From: Fibrella musci
GTDB taxonomy: Bacteria; Bacteroidota; Bacteroidia; Cytophagales; Spirosomataceae
Reading direction: 5' to 3'
DNA: 64,000 bases
Assembly (NCBI RefSeq): GCF_041321105.1
Contig: NZ_JBGGWD010000005.1
Location: 248,001 to 312,000 of the forward strand
Part shown: positions 25,928 through 32,215 of the stretch, piece after piece
Layout: every line of letters begins with the position of its first letter
Numbering within the stretch: the stretch's first letter is position 1
The notes under the pieces: model-generated
Told to the model about the DNA's origin: nothing
The model's input: only the letters and a program-made list of their open reading frames with translations
Databases searched by the model: none
Made by a program: the position numbers and the translations under genes

Positions 25928-26018
25928 TGTTCAAGGTTCAATAGCCAAGGTCCAATGGGGCTGACGCGGAATAAGAATGCGTCAGCCCCATTGGACCTTG
26001 GCTATTGAACCTTGAACC
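25928..26018. repeat. Heptad-periodic inverted repeat, 39-bp perfect stem
   Basis: Words tgttcaa, ggttcaa, tagccaa, ggtccaa, tggggct (25928-25962) precede TGACGC. Arms 25929-25967 and 25979-26017 are exact reverse complements around an 11-nt loop. The element fills the gap between the convergent small lipoprotein and GIN-type genes and nearly duplicates the element at 11812-11902. Confidence 0.9.
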
Positions 26019-26020
26019 CC

Positions 26021-26722
26021 TTACTTCCTCACCTGCCCCATGGCTTTTCCGGTTAGCTGAACCAACGTACCTGGCGCGGCATCGAGCGTGAAGCCCTGGC
26101 TAAAATCGCTGTGTTGGTACAAGTGGCTGCTGTCACGCAGCATGATCGCTGCCTGCCCGATCCGGTTACCGTCTTTGGTGATCGTCAGATGATTTTTACC
26201 TGCTAACGAAGCAGTGAGCTGTTGAAATTGTACTTTCTTCAAGCTAATATCGCCCGTCTTTCCCAGCTGAGCCAACGTCAGGGTGGCACCGCTAAAATCC
26301 CCTACTTGCGCCGATGCATCTATCGTCGTCACGCTTGTCAAGGCCGGGCACTGCACCCGAATCGTTGGACGATAGTCAGCTTCATAATCGGTCGACGGAC
26401 GTTGGTGCGTGTCAGAGGTCAAGGTCAGCAAAAGCGTATCGTTGACTACTTTAGCAACGTACCCAGCCCCTAACTCAGTATCCACGTTGAGCGTATCCAC
26501 CAGCAGACGCGTGGTGGCGGCACGCTCAATATCCACACTCCGGCCAGATGGACCGCTGATTTTTATGGCCCGGAATGGGGGTAATGCCACTTTTTTCCAG
26601 CGCCCGTATTTATCTGATTTGTCGAGGGCATCGTATTGCTGCCGGAGCGAAATCGCGGCTCCAAAAGAGGCGATAATCAGCCCCAACAAGAGACCGAGAA
26701 GAAGTTTGCTACTGGTTTTCAT
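26021..26722 (-). CDS. GIN/DUF2807-like exported protein
   Basis: The 233-residue protein starts with a membrane or signal segment (LLLGLLLGLIIASFGAAISL) and continues as a beta-helix-like domain with repeated short strands (FRAIKISGPSGRSVDIE, ATLTLAQLGKTGDISLKKV, SLAGKNHLTITKDGN). This resembles the putative autotransporter-head GIN domain often found beside YtrA-type regulators and ABC genes in Bacteroidota. Its ATG overlaps the stop of the GntR gene by 4 nt, so it is the last gene of that operon. Function is not established. Confidence 0.7.
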   Translation of the reverse strand: MKTSSKLLLGLLLGLIIASFGAAISLRQQYDALDKSDKYGRWKKVALPPFRAIKISGPSGRSVDIERAATTRLLVDTLNVDTELGAGYVAKVVNDTLLLTLTSDTHQRPSTDYEADYRPTIRVQCPALTSVTTIDASAQVGDFSGATLTLAQLGKTGDISLKKVQFQQLTASLAGKNHLTITKDGNRIGQAAIMLRDSSHLYQHSDFSQGFTLDAAPGTLVQLTGKAMGQVRK

Positions 26723-27087
26723 GGGGTCGTGAGTTGAAAGGCGTTGAAGCGGGTTTCGAGGTCGGCGATGCTGATGCCCAGCAGTTGCATCGTGCGGAAC
26801 ACATCGGGCAGTTCCTGTTCCAGAAAACGGGTGCGGCGCATCGTCAGCACCAGCGCGGGGGCGTCGTCGGCAGTGAAGTAGCCCATACCCCGTTTGTTGT
26901 AAATAATGCCCTGTTGTTGCAGAAAATCGAAGGCCCGCATCGCCGTGTTGGGGTTCACTTCGAGCGACGACCCCAGTTCGCGCACCGACGGAATCCGTTC
27001 GCCGGGCGGCCAGGTACGTTGCAAAATCTGCTCGCCCATGTATTCGGCGATTTGCAGGTAGATGGGTTGTTTATCCGTGAATTCCAT
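26719..27087 (-). CDS. GntR-family regulator, YtrA type
   Basis: The 122-residue protein has an N-terminal winged helix (QPIYLQIAEYMGEQILQRTW, IPSVRELGSSLEVNPNTAMR, then FDFLQQQGIIYNKRGMGYF) and only a short C-terminal helical tail, the layout of the YtrA subfamily, which usually controls adjacent ABC transporters. It sits third in the operon ABC ATPase, permease, regulator, GIN protein, 5 nt after the permease stop. A palindrome next to the first gene of the operon is a likely target. Confidence 0.9.
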   Translation of the reverse strand: MEFTDKQPIYLQIAEYMGEQILQRTWPPGERIPSVRELGSSLEVNPNTAMRAFDFLQQQGIIYNKRGMGYFTADDAPALVLTMRRTRFLEQELPDVFRTMQLLGISIADLETRFNAFQLTTP

Positions 27088-27092
27088 GATGA

Positions 27093-27899
27093 TCAGCGTT
27101 CTATTTCGTTAAACCGAACTCGCGCCGTAACCCAGAGCATCAGCAGGATGAAGCCATAGACCAGCCAGCTCACCCAGCCCGGCAGAAAAACCTGTTGGTA
27201 ATTAGCTTTGTCGACCACGGTAAGGCGGCCAAATGGGAAATTAATGTGCGCTTCCAGGCCACTGAATACCAGCCCGGCGATAAACTGATACAACAAAAAG
27301 AAGCCAACAACGGCGATGATGCTGACACTGACGTTTCGGACCAAAACGCCCCGCTGGAAGTAAAAGCTACCCAACAAGCACACCGCCAGGACGAGTAAAA
27401 AGGAATAAAAGCTGACATACAGAGCACTACTATCGGAGTGTTGGCCCGGCCCAAAAAACGCCAGCGACGACATGTAGTGCGTTTGCCCCGGCTTCAGATG
27501 GCCGTTGGCTACCGAAAACGCGAAGGCTTCGTACCCAAAGTAACCAGCCGCAAACACCAGCAGCGCCAGCAGGCAATACAGCACCCCCAGCCAGAATTTT
27601 TCGGTACGCGAGGCCGGAATCATCAGGTACGCAATCGCCGACTCCTGCCGAAATAGCGCGCTGAATACATCACTGCCCATACCCACCATCAGCACAGTGG
27701 CAAAGAAAAGACAAACGGCGAAGTTGGACTGATTATCAAACACATTGAAGAGTACTTTATCGGTAGCCATCAGGCGCGACAAGTGCAGTATGCTGACTGC
27801 CAGCAAAGAGCCAACACCAATCAGGTACGTTCGGCCTTTGGTGGCCCAGAGCCACCGGTGCAGCCGGGCAAAGCGAGCGAGAGAAAACGTTTGGTTCAT
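27093..27899 (-). CDS. ABC transporter permease-like membrane protein
   Basis: The 268-residue protein has about six hydrophobic segments (for example YLIGVGSLLAVSILHLSRL, VLYCLLALLVFAAGYFGYEA, VSIIAVVGFFLLYQFIAGLV) and lies in an operon with an ABC ATPase, overlapping its stop by 4 nt. It lacks conserved permease motifs that I can name, which is normal for YtrC/ABC-2-like partners. Probably the membrane subunit of an ABC-2-type transporter; the cargo is unknown. Confidence 0.78.
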   Translation of the reverse strand: MNQTFSLARFARLHRWLWATKGRTYLIGVGSLLAVSILHLSRLMATDKVLFNVFDNQSNFAVCLFFATVLMVGMGSDVFSALFRQESAIAYLMIPASRTEKFWLGVLYCLLALLVFAAGYFGYEAFAFSVANGHLKPGQTHYMSSLAFFGPGQHSDSSALYVSFYSFLLVLAVCLLGSFYFQRGVLVRNVSVSIIAVVGFFLLYQFIAGLVFSGLEAHINFPFGRLTVVDKANYQQVFLPGWVSWLVYGFILLMLWVTARVRFNEIER

Positions 27900-28762
27900 G
27901 GCAGTTGGGTCGAGAAAAGGCGTTTGATGCGTTGCGGATTGTTGACAGCCGCGTTGAACAGCCGTTCGAGGTCGACGGGTGTGTCGTCGGAGGGGTCGTC
28001 GTTTTCACGGACCACCAGTTGCCCACGTAGGCCCGGCTCGGCGTAAAGCACGTCGGCGGGCAGTTGGGCCGGGACGGTTTCGGTCAGGCGTTCAAACCGG
28101 AGGCGCTGCCCCACGCGCTCGAGCGGTGCCGCCAGCAGCAGTTCGTGATCGTTGAGCACCACCACAGCGTCGATCAGCGCGTCGAGGTCACGTACCTGAT
28201 GCGTCGAAATCAGTATGAGCCGGTCGGGAGCCAGCGCCGCCGACACCACCTTCCGAAACTGTGTTTTCGAGGGGATATCCAGGCCGTTGGTCGGTTCGTC
28301 CATCAGCAGCACGCTGGTGTTGGCTGCCAGCCCGAAGCTGATAAACACCTTCTTGCGCTGCCCCAACGATAGCGCGTTGAGTTTACCGATCGTCTCGGGC
28401 AACTGAAACGTGCGCAGGTACGTCTGAAACTGCTCGTGGCTGAACTTCGGGTAGAAAGCACTCAACGTCCGCACGTAGGTATCGAGCGTCATCGAGGGCG
28501 TATCGGTTTCTTCGGGCAGCAGAAAAACGTCTTCCAGAAACGCCGGATCACGACGGAGCGGCTCGTGGGCATTTACCCGTAACTGCCCCTCGGTGGGGTA
28601 CAATAGCCCGGCCATCAGCCGCAGCAGACTCGACTTGCCCGCCCCGTTCGACCCAAGCAGGCCGTAGATATGGCCCGGCTCCAACTGAAGCGAAAGGCGT
28701 CGCAACACGGGCGGTTTTCGGCCGTAGCGAAAGGTTAGGTTGGTTAGCTCAATAATTGCCAT
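27896..28762 (-). CDS. ABC transporter ATP-binding protein
   Basis: The 288-residue ATPase has Walker A GSNGAGKSSLLRLMAGLL, the signature LSLGQRKKVFISFGLA, Walker B SVLLMDEPTNGLD and the H-loop in LISTHQVRDLDAL. The first 200 residues form the nucleotide-binding domain; the last 80 are a poorly conserved tail. It is the first gene of a four-gene minus-strand operon and its ATG abuts a palindromic operator candidate. Confidence 0.93.
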   Translation of the reverse strand: MAIIELTNLTFRYGRKPPVLRRLSLQLEPGHIYGLLGSNGAGKSSLLRLMAGLLYPTEGQLRVNAHEPLRRDPAFLEDVFLLPEETDTPSMTLDTYVRTLSAFYPKFSHEQFQTYLRTFQLPETIGKLNALSLGQRKKVFISFGLAANTSVLLMDEPTNGLDIPSKTQFRKVVSAALAPDRLILISTHQVRDLDALIDAVVVLNDHELLLAAPLERVGQRLRFERLTETVPAQLPADVLYAEPGLRGQLVVRENDDPSDDTPVDLERLFNAAVNNPQRIKRLFSTQLP

Positions 28763-28786
28763 AGTGTATTAGATCATTAATACACT
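28763..28786 (-). promoter_or_regulatory. Palindromic operator candidate for the YtrA-type regulator
   Basis: agtgtatta (28763-28771) is an exact reverse complement of taatacact (28778-28786), with 6 nt between. It directly abuts the ATG of the ABC ATPase and overlaps the expected transcription start. Binding by the GntR protein encoded in the same operon is inferred from position and symmetry. Confidence 0.6.
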
Positions 28787-28816
28787 GCAATAGTAATCAT
28801 TCTTTTGGAAAAGCAA
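28787..28816 (-). promoter_or_regulatory. Candidate promoter of the ABC-GntR-GIN operon
   Basis: On the minus strand, TACTATTGC (28787-28795) is one base from TAnnTTTGC. A TTG lies 18 nt upstream (28814-28816 on the plus strand as caa). The -7 element touches the palindrome at 28763-28786, which suits repression by occlusion. Confidence 0.45.
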
Positions 28817-28871
28817 TAGGCTGGTAAAAAAATGTGCGCGGCTTTCTACCGGGCGGTGCGCTCTTCCAACT

Positions 28872-28879
28872 TAGTTTTG
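28872..28879 (+). promoter_or_regulatory. Candidate -7 promoter element of anmK
   Basis: TAGTTTTG is an exact TAnnTTTG match 25 nt before the anmK ATG. No clear TTG is visible at the usual -33 distance. Confidence 0.35.
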
Positions 28880-28904
28880 AGGACCGATCTGCGCTGGCCC
28901 TTTC

Positions 28905-30107
28905 ATGAACCCACAACTTCAACGCCTCTATGACATTGCTCAAAAGCCCGAACGCCGCATCGTGGGGCTCATGTCAGGTACGTCGCTCGATGGCCTCGAC
29001 GTAGCCCTTTGCCGCCTTACAGGCAGCGGTGGCGACACGCGCGTAACCCTCGACCAGTTCGTTACCGTACCCTACGACGAACCACTTAAGGATAGCATAC
29101 GAGCCGTTTTCGCCAAAAAACAGATTGATTTTGAGCACCTGACGCTGCTGAACGAGCAGATCGGCACGCTGCACGGTCAATGGGTAGCCGACTGCCTACG
29201 TACCTGGAACGTACCCACCGACGCGGTCGATCTGGTGGCCAGCCACGGGCAAACGGTTTATCACGCGCCCCAAAAGCAGCACGGACGGGCGGGTTTCCCC
29301 AACGCCACGCTGCAAATTGGCGACGGCGACCACGTGGCGGCGGCAGCGGGTATTCTCACACTCAGCGATTTCCGGCAGCGGCACATTGCCCATGGCGGTG
29401 AAGGCGCCCCGCTGGCCGTGTACGGCGACTATTTTGTGTTTTCGCAGGCGGGTGAAGACCGTATTCTGCTCAATATGGGCGGGATTGCCAACTTTACGTA
29501 CCTGCCCGGCTCGCTCGATGCGGGCGTTGTCTTCACCACCGACACCGGTCCCGGCAACACGCTGCTCGACGCCTACGCCCGCCACTACACCGGTAAGCCC
29601 TACGACGAAAACGGACAGATGGCGGCACGGGGTCACATTAGTGACGAACTGCTCGCGGCGCTGCTCGACCATCCGTTCTTCGAACACCCTTTCCCTAAAA
29701 CCACCGGCCCCGAAGTGTTCAACATGGCCTACGTTCGGGATGCGCAGCAGCGGAGCCAGACCAGCAGCCTCGCCGCCGACGACCTGATGGCGACCCTCAC
29801 CCGCTTTAGTGCCGAAAGCATCGCCAAGGCGATCGGGCAAACGCTGCAACAGGCGCGCATCGAGCGCCCGCGCATTTACATGAGTGGCGGCGGTGCGCAC
29901 AACCCGGTACTCACCCAAACTATCGCCCGCTTGCTTCCCGGTTGTACCTTTGCCAGAACCGACGAACTGGGTATACCCGGCGATGCCAAAGAAGCCATTT
30001 TGTTTGCCGTACTAGCCAACGAAGCCCTTGTGGGCGGCACCACCAGCTTTGGCAATCGCTCCGGCGTCCCCAGCGTGACGATGGGAAAGATTAGTTTTTA
30101 TAAGTGA
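28905..30107 (+). CDS. anmK: Anhydro-N-acetylmuramic acid kinase
   Basis: The 400-residue kinase converts 1,6-anhydro-MurNAc plus ATP to MurNAc-6-phosphate in cell-wall recycling. The signature GLMSGTSLDGLDVALCRL lies near residue 22. Further family segments are LVASHGQTVYHAP, LQIGDGDHVA, NMGGIANFTYLPG, TDTGPGNTLLDAYAR and the C-terminal YMSGGGAHNPVL and EAILFAVLANEAL. Length is slightly above the usual 370-390. A perfect 33-bp hairpin separates it from the co-directional lhgO-type gene. Confidence 0.94.
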   Translation: MNPQLQRLYDIAQKPERRIVGLMSGTSLDGLDVALCRLTGSGGDTRVTLDQFVTVPYDEPLKDSIRAVFAKKQIDFEHLTLLNEQIGTLHGQWVADCLRTWNVPTDAVDLVASHGQTVYHAPQKQHGRAGFPNATLQIGDGDHVAAAAGILTLSDFRQRHIAHGGEGAPLAVYGDYFVFSQAGEDRILLNMGGIANFTYLPGSLDAGVVFTTDTGPGNTLLDAYARHYTGKPYDENGQMAARGHISDELLAALLDHPFFEHPFPKTTGPEVFNMAYVRDAQQRSQTSSLAADDLMATLTRFSAESIAKAIGQTLQQARIERPRIYMSGGGAHNPVLTQTIARLLPGCTFARTDELGIPGDAKEAILFAVLANEALVGGTTSFGNRSGVPSVTMGKISFYK

Positions 30108-30112
30108 CGAAA

Positions 30113-30205
30113 TACCCCCCGCCCTGAAGGGAGCCTGCTGGCGCATATGTCATTTCGCGTGCGCATTGATCGTGCGCCAGCAGGCTCCCTTCAGGGCGGG
30201 GGGTA
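30113..30205. repeat. Perfect 33-bp inverted repeat between co-directional genes
   Basis: Arms 30113-30145 and 30173-30205 are exact reverse complements around a 27-nt loop. The stem is GC-rich, without word periodicity and without a T tract. It occupies nearly the whole gap between anmK and the L-2-hydroxyglutarate oxidase gene, whose ATG is 9 nt beyond it. Confidence 0.88.
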
Positions 30206-30214
30206 ACCTAAAAA

Positions 30215-31411
30215 ATGACTGACGTAACCATAATTGGCGGCGGGATTGTTGGCTTGGCCACGGCCCTTCAGCTTAAGCAGCAGCGGCCGGGCCTGTCGGT
30301 GATCGTGCTGGAGAAAGAAATTCGGGTGGCGGCCCACCAGACCGGCCATAACTCGGGCGTGATTCACTCGGGGCTGTACTACAAACCGGGTAGCCTCAAA
30401 GCCACCAACTGCATCAGCGGCTACCACATGCTGCTCGAGTTCTGCGACCGCGAAAACGTGCCCTACGAGCTCTGCGGCAAGATTGTGGTGGCGACCAAAG
30501 CCGAACAGGTGCCTCAGCTCAACACGCTGTTTGAGCGCGGCCAGCAAAACGGCCTTGGCGGCCTGCGGCGGCTGTCGGTGGGCGAAATGCGCGAAATCGA
30601 GCCCCACGTGGCGGGTGTCGATGGCATCTTCGTTCCGCAAACGGGCATCATCGACTACACGCAGGTGTGCGAAGCCTACGCACGGGTGTTCCAAGGCCTC
30701 GGTGGCGAGATCCACTACGGCGAAAAGGTAGAGCAACTCACGCCCGGTAACAGCCTCAGCGTGGTGGTGACGAACAAAAACCGCTACGAAACCAAGCTGG
30801 TGGTCAACTGCGCCGGGCTGTATTCAGACAAGATTGCTCAACTCACCCAGCGCGACCCCATCGGTTTGCAAATTGTGCCGTTCCGGGGCGAGTATTACAA
30901 GATTCGGCCCGAAAAGCATCACCTCGTCAAGAACCTCATCTACCCCGTCCCCGACCCGAACTTCCCGTTCCTGGGCGTGCACTTCACTCGCATGATTCAC
31001 GGGGGAGTAGAGGCCGGCCCCAACGCCGTGCTGGCTTTCCAGCGCGAAGGCTACCGCAAATCGGACATCAACCTGCGCGAACTGTTCGAGACGCTGGCGT
31101 GGCCGGGATTCCAGAAAGTAGCGATGAAATACTGGGAAACGGGCCTGGGCGAAATGTACCGGTCGTTTTCAAAATCGGCCTTTACCAAAGCCTTGCAGGA
31201 GCTGATTCCGGCCGTGCAGGAAGACGACCTCATCGAAGGCGGCGCGGGCGTACGGGCGCAGGCCTGTGACCGCACCGGTGGCCTGCTCGACGACTTTTCG
31301 ATCATCGAAACCGACCGGGCCGTCAACGTCTGCAATGCCCCCTCCCCCGCCGCCACATCGTCGCTCTCGATTGGCAAAACGGTTTCGGAGAAAGTTCTGA
31401 GTCGGTTCTGA
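30215..31411 (+). CDS. lhgO: L-2-hydroxyglutarate oxidase
   Basis: The 398-residue FAD enzyme of the DAO superfamily oxidises L-2-hydroxyglutarate to 2-oxoglutarate. The dinucleotide-binding motif is TIIGGGIVGLATALQLKQQ at the N-terminus. Family segments include HQTGHNSGVIHSGLYYKPGS, VPFRGEYYKIRPE, NFPFLGVHFTRMIHGG and the C-terminal GGAGVRAQACDRTGGLLDDF and NAPSPAATSSLSIGK. Length is typical. It starts 9 nt after a perfect hairpin, with no evident Shine-Dalgarno sequence. Confidence 0.93.
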   Translation: MTDVTIIGGGIVGLATALQLKQQRPGLSVIVLEKEIRVAAHQTGHNSGVIHSGLYYKPGSLKATNCISGYHMLLEFCDRENVPYELCGKIVVATKAEQVPQLNTLFERGQQNGLGGLRRLSVGEMREIEPHVAGVDGIFVPQTGIIDYTQVCEAYARVFQGLGGEIHYGEKVEQLTPGNSLSVVVTNKNRYETKLVVNCAGLYSDKIAQLTQRDPIGLQIVPFRGEYYKIRPEKHHLVKNLIYPVPDPNFPFLGVHFTRMIHGGVEAGPNAVLAFQREGYRKSDINLRELFETLAWPGFQKVAMKYWETGLGEMYRSFSKSAFTKALQELIPAVQEDDLIEGGAGVRAQACDRTGGLLDDFSIIETDRAVNVCNAPSPAATSSLSIGKTVSEKVLSRF

Positions 31412-31422
31412 TTGTCCGTTTG

Positions 31423-31510
31423 TTTGTCATTCCGACGGAGGAGGAATCTTGATACGTCCCAATTTACAAGCAGGGAGCCTTCAAGATTCCTCCTCCGTCG
31501 GAATGACAAA
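31423..31510. repeat. Perfect 30-bp inverted repeat (CATTCCGACGGAGGAGGAATC type)
   Basis: Arms 31423-31452 and 31481-31510 are exact reverse complements. The arm contains gtcattccgacggaggagg, a word I recognise as a recurrent intergenic sequence of many Bacteroidota genomes (knowledge, not tested here). It separates the convergent lhgO and DoxX genes and ends in a short A run. Confidence 0.85.
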
Positions 31511-31531
31511 AAAGTAAAATGACGAGCCCCA

Positions 31532-32050
31532 TCACTCGTCTTTCATCTGGTCAGCGGCCTGAGCGGCTTTGGGATCGGCGATGACTTTGCCGCCGCGCAC
31601 CATCGCGCCCAGCAGAATACCGGCGCTGATCAGCACGATATTTTTGATGATGTAATGCCCGGCCAGCGTTGGCACAAAAGGATGTCTCCAGGTCTCGGCC
31701 GGAAACAGTATCAGCGGCATCATGGTGCCGATCATCTGCGCGAAGAGCAGGAACAAGGTTGTCCGCATTAACCTGCCCGTCAATAGGCCTAGCCCGATGG
31801 CGCACTCCCAGGTAGCCAGCAGGGGCAACGACGTAGCCGAGGTCATATGACCGGCAGTGAGTACCTCGAACGTCCGGGCGGCAAGCCGTTCAGCCATACC
31901 CAGATCCGGGAAGTATTTCAGGATGCCAAACCAGAGAAAGACAATGCCCAACGCGATGCGCAGGCAATCGGGTCCGTAGTCGGCCATCCACGCAACAATG
32001 CGGGCGTCGGCTCGCCGGGCGGTCGGGTACGCGGGTTCATCCGCTTTCAT
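31532..32050 (-). CDS. DoxX-family membrane protein
   Basis: The 172-residue protein has four hydrophobic helices: CLRIALGIVFLWFGILKYF, LPLLATWECAIGLGLLTG, TLFLLFAQMIGTMMPLILF and HYIIKNIVLISAGILLGAMV. The first, with its FGxLKxFP ending, is typical of DoxX proteins, inner-membrane proteins linked to quinone or thiosulfate oxidation in some organisms but of unknown role here. The C-terminal tail is polar and Ala-rich. It is transcribed divergently from the large peptidase-like gene. Confidence 0.82.
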   Translation of the reverse strand: MKADEPAYPTARRADARIVAWMADYGPDCLRIALGIVFLWFGILKYFPDLGMAERLAARTFEVLTAGHMTSATSLPLLATWECAIGLGLLTGRLMRTTLFLLFAQMIGTMMPLILFPAETWRHPFVPTLAGHYIIKNIVLISAGILLGAMVRGGKVIADPKAAQAADQMKDE

Positions 32051-32215
32051 AAGGGTTATCGGGTTAAGAGGCGTTCATATAGCCAACTGACACAATAGAC
32101 TATAGTTTGCCGGACGTAGCCTATGGCGCCAGCACGTCGACTTCAGGCCCGGAACAAACACAATCAGCGCAACTTTAGTAGCTTCGCTGTTGGCTTGCTA
32201 TTAGACACAACCAAT

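Noticed and set aside
22831..31510. Inverted repeats as ends of insertion sequences
   Set aside because: The arms of each element are separated only by short loops; no transposase lies between or beside them and no target-site duplications are evident.
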